Position numbers and translations under genes: made by a program
Notes under the pieces: model-generated
What the model saw: the letters and a program-made list of their open reading frames with translations, nothing else
Told to the model about the DNA's origin: nothing
The model's database searches: none
NCBI RefSeq assembly: GCF_000696185.1
Contig: NZ_KK853997.1
Location: forward strand, 7,461,431 to 7,525,430
DNA from: Kitasatospora cheerisanensis KCTC 2395
Lineage (GTDB): Bacteria > Actinomycetota > Actinomycetes > Streptomycetales > Streptomycetaceae
Direction: 5' to 3'
Length of the DNA stretch: 64,000 bases
In this document: piece after piece, positions 1 through 7,900 of the stretch
Layout: each line of letters opens with the position of its first letter
How positions within the stretch are numbered: position 1 is the first letter of the stretch

Positions 1-856
1 GGTCGGTGATGCCGTTGTCGATCAGGTTCACGGTGGTCTCGTAGCCGGCCGAGACGATCAGCAGCAGGGTGTCGCGCAGCTCCTCCTCGCTCAGCGCGGC
101 GGGGCCGGCGCCGGACTCGGTGTCGCGGGCGGCGATCAGCAGGGAGGTCATGTCCTCGCCCGGCTCGCGGCGCTTGGCGGCGATCAGCTCCTCCAGCAGG
201 GCCTGGAACGCCGCGCCGTTGGCCGCCGACTCCTCGGGGGTGAGGGTGGTGGCGAAGACCTTGTCGACCATGTCCCGGAAGCCGGCCGTCACCTCCCGCG
301 GCACGCCCAGCAGTTGGGAGATGACCTGGATCGGCAGCGGGTAGGCGAAACGTTCGCGCAGGTCCACCACCTGGCCGGGGGCGCCCCCGGCCAGGTCGTC
401 CAGCAGGGCGTCGGTCAGCTCCTCCACCCGCGCGGTCATGGCGACGATCTGGCGGGGCGTGAAGGCGCTGCTGACCAGCCGGCGCAGCCGCCGGTGGTCG
501 GCGCCGTGGGAGTTGAACATGTTGCGCACGCTCACCCACAGCGCCAGCGGCCAGGTCCGCACCGCCCGGTCGTAGTCGGGCCAGTGCCGCAGGCCGTCCT
601 TGGACACCCGAGGGTCCTTGAGCAGTTCTTCCAACAGCAGCGGGTCGGACACCGCCCAGGCCCGGACGCCCAGGAGGTCGACCGGTGTGGCCGGACCGCG
701 CGCGATCAGCTCGGCGGTCTCGGCTTCACGGGCACGCCCGGTGGGGTCGAGCACGATCGGGTCCGGCACGTTCAGGTCGAGCGCGTTCGGGTCGAGCGCC
801 TTCGGGTCCGGCACGTTCGGGTCGAGCACGTTGGGGTCCAGTACGGGACGCTCCAC
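1..856 (-). CDS. Cytochrome P450, C-terminal part beyond the window
   Basis: A bacterial class I cytochrome P450 monooxygenase running off the left edge; about 285 residues are visible. The reading frame opens with GTG at 856, preceded by GGAGG six bases upstream. After an unusual repetitive N-terminus the sequence follows the P450 fold: a C-helix region with HGADHRRLRRLV, then an I-helix with the oxygen-activating AGYETT motif close to the edge. The ExxR motif and the haem-binding cysteine would lie outside the window, so activity cannot be judged. The substrate is unknown. Downstream on the same strand is not visible; upstream lie only gene remnants. The family call is secure, the subfamily is not. 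Confidence 0.9.
   Translation of the reverse strand, partial: MERPVLDPNVLDPNVPDPKALDPNALDLNVPDPIVLDPTGRAREAETAELIARGPATPVDLLGVRAWAVSDPLLLEELLKDPRVSKDGLRHWPDYDRAVRTWPLALWVSVRNMFNSHGADHRRLRRLVSSAFTPRQIVAMTARVEELTDALLDDLAGGAPGQVVDLRERFAYPLPIQVISQLLGVPREVTAGFRDMVDKVFATTLTPEESAANGAAFQALLEELIAAKRREPGEDMTSLLIAARDTESGAGPAALSEEELRDTLLLIVSAGYETTVNLIDNGITD
740..844 (-). repeat. Seven 15-bp units encoding an N-terminal LDPN pentapeptide repeat in the P450
   Basis: Residues 5-39 of the P450 are seven consecutive five-residue units of the form V/A-L/P-D-P/L-N/K/I/T (VLDPN, VLDPN, VPDPK, ALDPN, ALDLN, VPDPI, VLDPT). The DNA is a matching 15-bp tandem repeat. P450 N-termini in this family are normally short and non-repetitive, so this is an expansion in front of the fold. 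Confidence 0.8.
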
Positions 857-1072
857 GGGGATCCTCCAGTCGATGCGGTACGGGGGCGCGGTCGTCAGCC
901 GCCGGGAACGCGGGGCGACCCCGCGGGCACGGGAAGTCGATCCCGCCGACGTCCCGGTGCGCGGCCGGTCGTCAGCGTGCGCTGTGCGGGCAGGTGGCGC
1001 GGCGTTCGGGGATCGGGGCCGGCAGTGATGCAGAGCAGGCCGAACCCGGCCCGCGACGGGGGCAGACACGCT

Positions 1073-1279
1073 TCATCGCCAGCCGGTACGCGATCGTTTC
1101 TGCGAAGCCCAGGTTCCACGACCCGGTCGGCCACCTCGGCCTGAGTCACCCGGACTCGGGACCCCACAAACCGAACAGTCGTATTCGTCGACGGAGTCCA
1201 GGGCGACCTGGTGACCGCAGAAGTCGCACAGCCGCAAGCCCTTGCCAGTGGACATCTGAAGGGTCGACTGGTTTTCCAT
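1073..1279 (-). CDS. Possible small zinc-ribbon protein
   Basis: A 68-residue frame starting at ATG 1279. Two CxxC knuckles (CDFC and CSVC, 18 residues between them) near residues 18-42 look like a zinc ribbon. The second half is basic and low in complexity, and another frame gives an equally plausible tail, so the end may be wrong or the gene broken. There is no clear ribosome binding site. It sits among gene fragments, so it may itself be a remnant. Confidence 0.3.
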   Translation of the reverse strand: MENQSTLQMSTGKGLRLCDFCGHQVALDSVDEYDCSVCGVPSPGDSGRGGRPGRGTWASQKRSRTGWR

Positions 1280-1286
1280 CCCATCA

Positions 1287-1370
1287 GCGTGCCAGACGAT
1301 CTAGGAACCGCCACCGACTCGCTTGACCAGCGGTGAACCGGAGCGCCCCGCACAGGCAGCCGCCGGTGCG
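1287..1370 (-). pseudogene. Stub of a GFA/CENP-V-type zinc protein
   Basis: The last 28 codons of this frame read GGCLCGALRFTAG, which matches the N-terminal zinc-binding strand of glutathione-dependent formaldehyde-activating (GFA) family proteins, normally 110-150 residues long. The frame then stops after RWRFLDRLAR, so only the first strand of the fold remains. No start with a good ribosome binding site precedes it. It is read as a truncated remnant. Confidence 0.4.
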
Positions 1371-1608
1371 CAGCACTGCGCCAGCGGTGTGAGCGGGAAG
1401 GTCGGCGTGCCGCATGCGGGTGGGTCCTCCGGGACAGTGGTGGTGGTGTTCGAGGGCGTTCGCACCGGCGGTTGGACCAGGCGCGCGGTGCAGGCGGGCA
1501 GGGAGGCTTCGGTGATGGGCAGTCAGCGGGCTTGCGTCTCCGGACCGCTGACGGTCGTCCCGGGTGCGAGGGGCGCTGTGGCCTGGTGCGGCAGTGGGAG
1601 GGGGTGCG

Positions 1609-1836
1609 CTGAGCGGTGAGCAGGACGGCCGCGAGGGTGCCGGCCTCGGTGATCCGGCCGTCGCCGCACATTGCCACCGCTTCTCCCAGCGGGATCCAGT
1701 GCAGTTCCATGTCGGCTTCGCTGGGCTCCCGCTGGTGCTCACCGACGGTCAGGCCCGTGGCCAGGTAGAGGTGTTCGCGGGTCCGGGCGCCGGCGGGCAT
1801 CCGCCACATCGTTGTCAGCAACTCGATCCGGGCGGC
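1609..1836 (-). pseudogene. C-terminal half of a NUDIX hydrolase (ADP-ribose pyrophosphatase-like)
   Basis: About 76 codons match the C-terminal half of ADP-ribose pyrophosphatase-like NUDIX proteins: EHLYLATGL, then an acidic stretch ending ADMELHWIPLGEAV, then a closing helix. The catalytic Nudix box, which should precede it, is absent. Instead the frame runs upstream into a Leu-Pro repeat encoded by the hexanucleotide array at 1868-1914. The fragment is therefore a remnant. It lies on the same strand as the NUDIX-rich operon that ends at 2179 and could be a decayed relative of it. Confidence 0.6.
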
Positions 1837-1867
1837 GCGAATGCCGGACTCCTTCTTCCCGTTGTGC

Positions 1868-1914
1868 GGCAGGGGCAGGGGCAGGGGCAGGGGCAGGGAC
1901 AGGGGCAGGGGCAG
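1868..1914. repeat. GGGGCA hexanucleotide tandem repeat
   Basis: About eight consecutive copies of GGGGCA, one of them altered to GGGACA. It lies directly beside the truncated NUDIX fragment and would encode a Leu-Pro run on the minus strand. It is a simple microsatellite with no spacers. Confidence 0.9.
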
Positions 1915-2178
1915 GTTCGGGCGTTCGTGGTGGCGCTCGCTTCGGCCGCCCGGCCGGTGCGCGGTGCGGCGGACAGAGGGCACGGCGCTGCCGTCGGAGC
2001 GGACAACGCCTTCCGTCACGACGGGACGCCCGGCACCGGTGGCGTGGGCGGGAAGTGCTGACGAACCGTCACTACGTCTGAGGGGCAGCAGTGTTCGGTC
2101 CGCGATCCGCTGCGGTGTCTCTTCCGGTCGGCGACGAGGGTGGTCCTGCCCCTGCGAAAGGGCCACTGCTCCAGACGC

Positions 2179-4197
2179 TCACCGAAGGCTCCCCTGGTCG
2201 TCGGCTACGGGGCGCGGGTCGGGGAGCCGGGTGGCGTACTGCTGGGCTTGGAGCAGGTAGGCGGCGCGGTAACTGCCCGCGGCCGGCTGCTCGTCGTCGG
2301 CGGCGGCCATGAGTTCCTCGTGCGTACCCTGTGCGACGAGGCGGCCGTCCTTGAGGACGTAGATGAGGTCCGCGGAGGCGCTGGCGGCCAGGCGGTGGGT
2401 GATCAGCAGCACGGTCGCGCCCTGGCCCGCCAGTCGCCGCAGGTTGTCGAAGGCCCGCACCTCCGCTGCCGGATCGAGCGCGCTGGTCGGCTCGTCGGCG
2501 ACGACCAGGAACGGCCGCCGGCCGTCGGTGCCCGCCGTGGTGGTCCGCAGGTAGGTGCGGGCGGTGCCGATCCGCTGCCACTGGCCGCCGGAGAAGTCGA
2601 CCCCTCCTTCGAAGCCCTTGGCCGCCAGGGTGTCCCAGCCCCGGTCCTGCTTCTGGAGCAGGGCCTCCATGCCCGCGAACTCGGCCGCCTCGGTGAGAGC
2701 CCGGGCGTCGTCGTGGTGGCCGGGGCGGCCGGTGGTCACGATCGCCCGCAGGGTGAGGGGCCAGCGGAAGAAGTCCTGCGGGAGCAGCACGGTGGAGGCG
2801 AACTGCTGGGCGCGGTCGGCGGTCGCGGTGTCGACGCCGTCCCAGCGGATGGTGCCGCTGTCCGGCCGGTACAGCCCGCACAGGAGCCGGGCCAGGGTGG
2901 ACTTGCCGGCGCCGTTGTCGCCGACCAGGGCCACGATCTTGCCCGTTGGCACCACCAGGCTGACCTTGTCCAGCGACGGCGTGGTGCGGCCGGCGTAGGT
3001 GAAGGAGACGTCCTCGACGTGGATGGCGTCAGGGCGCTCGGGCAGGTCGGTGCCGCCGGCGGGGATGGCCAGGGCTTCGGCCTCGATGGCGAGGGTTTGC
3101 AGGTCACCGACGTACAGCGCTTCCTCGAAGAGCTGGTTGACGCTGCTCAGCAGACCACTGACGTTCGCGGCGCCGGTGCGCACCGCGACGACGGCGGTGC
3201 CGGCGGCGGCGAGCGCCAGGTGTCCGGTGGAGACCAGCACGCCGAGCAGGCCGAAGGTGGCGACGAAGGCGAGGCCGGAGGCGGCCGCCGCGGCGACCTT
3301 GGTGCGAGCCCCGGCCGCGGCCAGCCGGGCCTGCTCCGCGTCCGAGGCCAGCGCCATCTGCTCGAAGTGGTGCAGCAGAAAGGCACCGACGCCGTGCACC
3401 CGGATCTCGGCAGCCGTGGAGGTCTGGGTGAGGAGCTGGGCGATGAGCTGGGACGCCCGCATGTGTTGCAGCCAGGCCATCACCGAGTTGCGCCGCCGCC
3501 GGGCGGTGACGGCCGCACCCCATGCGCGCGGGGCCGCGATCAGCACGAGCAGCGGGAGCAGCACCGGGGACAGGCTGAACAGCACGCCACCGGTGGCGGC
3601 CATGGACAGCAGGGTGCTGAGCACCGCAACGGACTCGTTGGTCAGCCGGTGGACCGACTGGATGCCGAACCGGGCGGATTCCAGCAGGCGGTTGAACGTC
3701 GGGTCCTCCAGGGAGGCCATCTCCACCCGCTGGGCCCGCTCCAGCAGGGCGACCGTCGCCGTGCGCTGGATGCGCGGGCTGAGCCGGTCCGACCCCCAGG
3801 AGGACACCACCGCGAGGACGGCGCCGGCACCGGCGGCGGCACCGGCCGCCAGCACGGCAGGCAGCACCGCGCGCAGCGCACCGGACTCCCCGGCGAAGGA
3901 GAACAGGTGTCCCAGGGCGGCGTTGACAGCGACCAGGGACAGCGCCGCCGCACCGGCACGGCCGACCTCGGCGAGCACCACCCCCACCAGGGCGGCTCGG
4001 TCGGCCCGCCAGGCGAGCCGCCACGCCAGGCGCAGCATCCCGGGGATCTGCCGCACGACCGTCCACAGGCCGGCTTGGGCACTGGCGGCCTCGTCACGGA
4101 CGAACCCGCCGTCGTAGCGCATCGGGCCGCCGAACAGTAACTGCTCGCTCGGGGACGATCCGTCCGCAGCGCCCGCCTTGTGCAGGCTCTGCTTCAC
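2179..4197 (-). CDS. ABC transporter half-protein, membrane domain fused to ATPase
   Basis: A 672-residue exporter-type ABC protein. Residues about 65-350 form the membrane domain with several hydrophobic segments; residues about 390-640 form the ATPase. The ATPase shows Walker A GDNGAGKS (426-433), a Q-loop near LLPQDFF (474), the signature FSGGQWQR (535-542), Walker B VVADEP (565-570) and the H-loop histidine (601). Such half-transporters usually work as dimers to export small molecules, peptides or lipids. Its ATG overlaps the stop of the small gene upstream (ATGA), so it is the last gene of the NUDIX-rich operon and is probably translationally coupled to it. The cargo is unknown, but the context points to export of a product or toxic intermediate made by the operon. 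Confidence 0.9.
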   Translation of the reverse strand: MKQSLHKAGAADGSSPSEQLLFGGPMRYDGGFVRDEAASAQAGLWTVVRQIPGMLRLAWRLAWRADRAALVGVVLAEVGRAGAAALSLVAVNAALGHLFSFAGESGALRAVLPAVLAAGAAAGAGAVLAVVSSWGSDRLSPRIQRTATVALLERAQRVEMASLEDPTFNRLLESARFGIQSVHRLTNESVAVLSTLLSMAATGGVLFSLSPVLLPLLVLIAAPRAWGAAVTARRRRNSVMAWLQHMRASQLIAQLLTQTSTAAEIRVHGVGAFLLHHFEQMALASDAEQARLAAAGARTKVAAAAASGLAFVATFGLLGVLVSTGHLALAAAGTAVVAVRTGAANVSGLLSSVNQLFEEALYVGDLQTLAIEAEALAIPAGGTDLPERPDAIHVEDVSFTYAGRTTPSLDKVSLVVPTGKIVALVGDNGAGKSTLARLLCGLYRPDSGTIRWDGVDTATADRAQQFASTVLLPQDFFRWPLTLRAIVTTGRPGHHDDARALTEAAEFAGMEALLQKQDRGWDTLAAKGFEGGVDFSGGQWQRIGTARTYLRTTTAGTDGRRPFLVVADEPTSALDPAAEVRAFDNLRRLAGQGATVLLITHRLAASASADLIYVLKDGRLVAQGTHEELMAAADDEQPAAGSYRAAYLLQAQQYATRLPDPRPVADDQGSLR

Positions 4198-4499
4198 GCC
4201 ATCCCTCCGCGGTCGCGGGACACGCCGTCCCCGGCCAGCAGCCGTCCGGCTCCGGCCTCGACGCCGGCGGCCCCGCGCAGGTGACGGGTGAGCGCGATGG
4301 CGGGCAGCTCGCTGTCCGTCAAGTTGCTGGGCAGGTCCCGGCCGCCCTCCGTGCCGCGGTCGACGACCAGCAGGAGTCCAGCGGGATCGCGCGGCAGGGC
4401 GTGGACGCCGAGCAGCGGGACCGCTCGGGCCTCGGCGCTGGGGCCTTGCACATCGTGCTGATCGGCGCGCGGGGCGGGGTGTTCGTCGGTGGTGGACAC
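4194..4499 (-). CDS. Small NUDIX-like protein lacking the catalytic glutamates
   Basis: A 101-residue protein starting at GTG 4499 after a strong GAGGAGG site; its stop overlaps the ABC transporter start by four bases. The middle has the spacing of a NUDIX fold: a strand reading GLLLVVDRG, then LPSNLTDSELPAIALTRHLRGAAGV where active NUDIX proteins have LPGG...E...REL.EE.G. The Arg-His-Leu-Arg-Gly-Ala-Ala-Gly stretch replaces REUxEExG, so every metal-binding glutamate is gone. At 101 residues it is shorter than active NUDIX enzymes. It may be a non-catalytic binding or regulatory subunit for its neighbours. The NUDIX relation is inferred from spacing and hydrophobic pattern and needs a profile search. 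Confidence 0.6.
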   Translation of the reverse strand: MSTTDEHPAPRADQHDVQGPSAEARAVPLLGVHALPRDPAGLLLVVDRGTEGGRDLPSNLTDSELPAIALTRHLRGAAGVEAGAGRLLAGDGVSRDRGGMA

Positions 4500-4534
4500 C
4501 GGTCTCCTCCTCGAAGGCGGACGGGTGGTGCGGG

Positions 4535-5428
4535 TCAGCAGCGGGTGGGTGGGGCGGCCATCCGGCCGAGGGCGAGGTGGCCGCGCTCCTGCAGGTCCGC
4601 CCGGCTCTCGCACAGACCGGTGCACAGGTAGGAGGCGCCGAGGCGGACGGTCAGCAGCAACAGCAGCCGCTCCTCCACGGCGTCGAGCGGCCGGCCGTAG
4701 CCGGTGAAGAAGGCTCCCCGCAGATCGGGGCGCTCGGGCCACAGCGCCCCGAGCAGCCAGACGAACTCCTCGACCACCAGGCCGTAGCGGGCCTGTTCGA
4801 AGTCGATCAGCCCGTGTCGCCCGCTGGCGGTGTCGATCAGCCAGTTGCGGGTCGCGTAGTCGCCGTGCAGGAAGTGCAGCGGCAGCCGGTCGGCCAGTGC
4901 GGAGATCTCGGCGGCCGCCGCGCCGACGAGGGCGAGCACCTCGTCCGGCACCCGTCCGGCCAGGGCCTCCCGGCACTCGGCGGCCTCCCGGGCGTGGGCG
5001 CCCACCGCCTCGCGGACCGCCGCCCGGTCGGTGGCGGTGCCCGCGTCCGAGTGGTCGTGCCAGCGCCGCAGCAACCGTCCGGCGTCCTCGTGCACCCGCA
5101 GCTCCACACCCCGGTCCAGCGGCAGGCCGCGCACGACCCGGCCGGGCAGCGCCGAGCTGAGGAGCGCGCGCAGCCGAGGCTCGCTCGCCAGCAGCCTCGG
5201 CACCTGCCGCTCGGGCAGGAACCGCGCGGCGTACGCGTATCCGGCCACTTCCCGGGCGAAGGTGTCGTCGTCCGGGTTGATTTTGAGGAAGGCCGCGGCG
5301 CCTTCGGGGCCGCTGATGCGCCACACCCGCGAGGTGGCCCGCGGCCCGGAGCAGTCGGCCGCCGTGACCGGGCCGGGCAGGTGCCCGGCGGCCCAGGCGA
5401 GCAGGACGGGTGGCGGGGAGTCGGTCAT
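4535..5428 (-). CDS. Aminoglycoside phosphotransferase-fold kinase
   Basis: A 297-residue protein of the APH/choline kinase fold. The nucleotide-binding N-lobe has FLKINPD (lysine contacting ATP). The catalytic loop reads HGDYATRNWL, with the Brenner-type His-Gly-Asp and the metal-binding Asn. The following IDFEQA occupies the DFG-equivalent position. ATG 5428 (MTDSPPPV) is chosen because upstream codons have no family similarity. It lies 43 bases after the double NUDIX gene and 35 bases before the small NUDIX-like gene. Family members phosphorylate aminoglycosides, macrolides, sugars or amino alcohols. In this operon a biosynthetic or self-protection role is plausible; the substrate cannot be read from the sequence. 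Confidence 0.85.
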   Translation of the reverse strand: MTDSPPPVLLAWAAGHLPGPVTAADCSGPRATSRVWRISGPEGAAAFLKINPDDDTFAREVAGYAYAARFLPERQVPRLLASEPRLRALLSSALPGRVVRGLPLDRGVELRVHEDAGRLLRRWHDHSDAGTATDRAAVREAVGAHAREAAECREALAGRVPDEVLALVGAAAAEISALADRLPLHFLHGDYATRNWLIDTASGRHGLIDFEQARYGLVVEEFVWLLGALWPERPDLRGAFFTGYGRPLDAVEERLLLLLTVRLGASYLCTGLCESRADLQERGHLALGRMAAPPTRC

Positions 5429-5471
5429 CGGATCAGGTTTCCGAACGGAACTGGGCGGGGCGGGCCGGGTG

Positions 5472-6422
5472 TCAGCGGACGATGTAGGCGGGCACGCCGG
5501 TGCTTGCCGCGTCCAGGACGGCGAGGGTGAGCTGCGCGCGGCGGGGGTCGCTCCGCGCGGCCAGTTCGTCGCGGGACAGGAGGACGACCTCGGTGTGCTC
5601 GGCGGCATCGAGGCGGATCGCCGCTACCTGCTCGGGCGTCAGCGTGCCGCCGTGGAAGGCGAAGCCGACCTTGGCCGGCCAGCCGCCCCGCGGCTGCTCG
5701 AACACGGTGGCCAGCAGGGGCAGCCGGTCGGGGTCGGGCGGCAGGAGGATGCCGGTCTCCTCGAAGCACTCGCGCACCGCGGTGTGCAGCGGGCTCGGGT
5801 CGGTGAACTCGACGTCCCCGCCCGCCCATTGGAGTCCCTTGGCAGGATCGGTGGCACGCAGCAGCACGGCCTTCCCGTCCTCGGTGGTGAAGAAGACGGA
5901 GCCCCACATCGGGGCGGCGGGGATCGTGGGCAGGTAGGCGGGCAGCGGCCGGTGCCCCGGCAGGGCAGGCGGCGGCGCGGTGTGTCGGCGGATCAGGTCC
6001 GCTTCGTGGGCGGCGATCGACTCCGGCAGGTCGGCAGGGAAGGCCCAGCGGTGGTTGTCGTGCTCGGGCGACAGCCGCACCTCCTCGGGGTGGTCGAGGT
6101 GGGCGGCGATGACGAACGCGCGGGTGCGGGCGCCGCGGGAGTTGGGGTAGTCCTCGTGGCCGAGGTGGGCGGTGACGCGGACGCCGGTGAGGCCGGCCTC
6201 CTCGCTCAGCTCGCGCAGCCCGGCCGCGACGATGTCCTCACCCGGTTCGATTCCGCCGCCGGGCAGCTCCCACAGTCCGGCCTGCAGGGTTCCGGGGGCG
6301 CGGCGCAGCAGCAGGACGCGGCCGCTGGGGTCGGTGAGCAGCACGCTGGTGGAGGTGCGTTCGATGCCGTCCGCCCGGGCCTGGGCCAGCGGGTCGGACA
6401 GCGGGTGGGCGTCGGTGGTCAC
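5472..6422 (-). CDS. Protein with two NUDIX domains
   Basis: A 316-residue protein starting at GTG 6422, overlapping the stop of the upstream gene (GTGA). The first NUDIX domain (about residues 20-160) carries a perfect Nudix box GGIEPGEDIVAAGLRELSEE. The second (about 175-310) has WAGGDVEF then RECFEETGI, with the RE..EE core kept but one residue inserted in the first half of the box. NUDIX proteins hydrolyse nucleoside diphosphates linked to another moiety. Two catalytic-looking domains in one chain, next to a protein with two more, is unusual. Tight coupling with the neighbours suggests the NUDIX proteins act on one pathway or form a complex. Confidence 0.88.
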   Translation of the reverse strand: MTTDAHPLSDPLAQARADGIERTSTSVLLTDPSGRVLLLRRAPGTLQAGLWELPGGGIEPGEDIVAAGLRELSEEAGLTGVRVTAHLGHEDYPNSRGARTRAFVIAAHLDHPEEVRLSPEHDNHRWAFPADLPESIAAHEADLIRRHTAPPPALPGHRPLPAYLPTIPAAPMWGSVFFTTEDGKAVLLRATDPAKGLQWAGGDVEFTDPSPLHTAVRECFEETGILLPPDPDRLPLLATVFEQPRGGWPAKVGFAFHGGTLTPEQVAAIRLDAAEHTEVVLLSRDELAARSDPRRAQLTLAVLDAASTGVPAYIVR

Positions 6423-7900
6423 GGGGCGCTCCAGGCGAGGGGGATCGGACCGGCCGGGTCCGGGTCGGTGAAGCCGAGGTCGCGGTAGAGCCGCTCGCCG
6501 TCCGGGGAGGCGGTCAGGCGGACCTGCCCGCAGCCGACCTCGGCGAGCCACTGCCGGGCGGCGGCGACCACCCGCCGGGCGTGGCCTCGGCGGCGGTGGG
6601 CGGGGTCGGTGGCCACGGAGGCGATGACCCCGCTGAACGGTGCCCGGCCCGGGCGGGGCAGGCAGTGGTCGTACTGGGCGACCGCGCACGACACCAGCAC
6701 CCCCGCGCCGCCGTCGACGACGAACGCCGCGAACCCGCGCTGTCCGGTGAGGCGTTCGCGGAACCAGGCGGCACAGGTCTTCTCCCAGCCGGGCGGCGTG
6801 GCGACGTCCGCGGAGTGCAGCATCACCAGACGCAGCCGCGCCAACTCGTCGGCGTCCGTCGCGACCGCGCGTCGAACCTGGCCGGTGGCGGGCGGGGTGC
6901 GGGGTGCGGGTGGCCGGGCGGCGGTCCGGCTTGCGGCGTGCTCCTGGAGGAGTCGGCGGGTGGAGTCGCGCAGGTGGAGGCGGTGCAGGTCCTCGGGGCA
7001 AACCCAGTGCACGAGGACGCCCTCGCGCAAGCCTGCGGTGTCGGGGTGGCCGTCCCAGCGGGCGGTGAAGATCTGGATCGGGACGGCCAGGCCGTGGCGG
7101 TCGGTCGTCCACTCGACGGTCAGGGGCTCGACCGCGCCGAGGTCGATCCCGGGGACTTCTTCGGCGAGTTCGCGGCGCAGCGTGGCCTCGATGGTGGCGT
7201 CGCCCGCCTCTCGGCCGCCGCCGAGCAGGCTCCACTCGCCCGGTGCCCAGATGTGCGGGTGGTTGTCGCGCAGGTGCAGCAGGTACTGGCCGCGGCCGTT
7301 GTGGATGACGGCGGAGGCGTTCCCCGGCACAGGGACGCCCGTCAGGTCGGCGCCGAGGAGTTTGGCGCGCAGATCGGGGGAGGAGACCTCGACGAGGGGT
7401 CGCCACTCGGCACCGGTGACCTCTTCCTGCTGGAGGCGCACGGGCGGCGGCTCGCCGTCGGCGAGGTAGAAGACGAAGCGGAAGTCGTAGTGCTGGTGCG
7501 CGCCTTCGTTCTTGTCCGGGTTCGCGTCGATGGCGTTGACGTCGATGTCCACGGGCGCGTCGAGCAGGTGCGGCGCGAGGCAGAGCGCCCCCGGCGGGAT
7601 CCCGGCTTCCTCGGCGACCTCGCGGATCGCGGTCGCCAGCAGGGTCTCGTCGGTGGCCTCGCCGTGCCCGCCGGGGCACAGGACCAGTCCGGTGGCCCGG
7701 TGGTGGACGTGCAGGACGCGCAGGTCGCGGTCGACGACGACGCCGCTGCAGGTGACGTGCGCGGGCAGCGTGGCGCGGCTCGCCGGGTCCGGTGCGGTGG
7801 CCAGCAGGTCCAGCAGCGGCTGGAGGCGGCCCAGTTCGCCGGGGTGGCGTTCGAGGTAGGCGCGGGTGGTGGCGGCGATCTCGGCGGAGGTGGCAGGCAA
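6419..7900 (-). CDS. NUDIX-NUDIX-GNAT three-domain protein
   Basis: A 493-residue protein. TTG 7900 is taken as start because GGGAG lies six bases upstream and the next in-frame starts lie inside the first domain. Domain 1 (about 45-175) has CPGGHGEATDE then IREVAEEAGI. Domain 2 (about 195-315) has LLGGGREAGD then RRELAEEVPGI. Both keep the RE..EE core with small deviations in the first half of the box. A Pro/Arg-rich linker leads to a GNAT acetyltransferase domain (about 341-493) with the acetyl-CoA loop HRRRGHARR and the family-typical LYRDLGF near the end. It begins the operon that runs to 2179; its start follows directly after the stop of the broken gene at 7901. A bifunctional NUDIX plus acetyltransferase suggests coupled cleavage and acylation of a nucleotide-linked metabolite. 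Confidence 0.88.
   Translation of the reverse strand: MPATSAEIAATTRAYLERHPGELGRLQPLLDLLATAPDPASRATLPAHVTCSGVVVDRDLRVLHVHHRATGLVLCPGGHGEATDETLLATAIREVAEEAGIPPGALCLAPHLLDAPVDIDVNAIDANPDKNEGAHQHYDFRFVFYLADGEPPPVRLQQEEVTGAEWRPLVEVSSPDLRAKLLGADLTGVPVPGNASAVIHNGRGQYLLHLRDNHPHIWAPGEWSLLGGGREAGDATIEATLRRELAEEVPGIDLGAVEPLTVEWTTDRHGLAVPIQIFTARWDGHPDTAGLREGVLVHWVCPEDLHRLHLRDSTRRLLQEHAASRTAARPPAPRTPPATGQVRRAVATDADELARLRLVMLHSADVATPPGWEKTCAAWFRERLTGQRGFAAFVVDGGAGVLVSCAVAQYDHCLPRPGRAPFSGVIASVATDPAHRRRGHARRVVAAARQWLAEVGCGQVRLTASPDGERLYRDLGFTDPDPAGPIPLAWSAP

Noticed and set aside
895..2166. A 423-codon minus-strand frame
   Set aside because: It strings together a NUDIX fragment, a Leu-Pro microsatellite and non-coding sequence without stops because of high GC. 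No single protein is supported.
2140..4140. A 666-codon plus-strand frame
   Set aside because: Gly/Gly-Gln-rich shadow antisense to the ABC transporter, whose motifs are all on the minus strand.
5472..7679. A 735-codon minus-strand frame
   Set aside because: Only its last 316 codons (from GTG 6422) are real, the double NUDIX protein. The rest is an arginine-rich shadow of the upstream gene.
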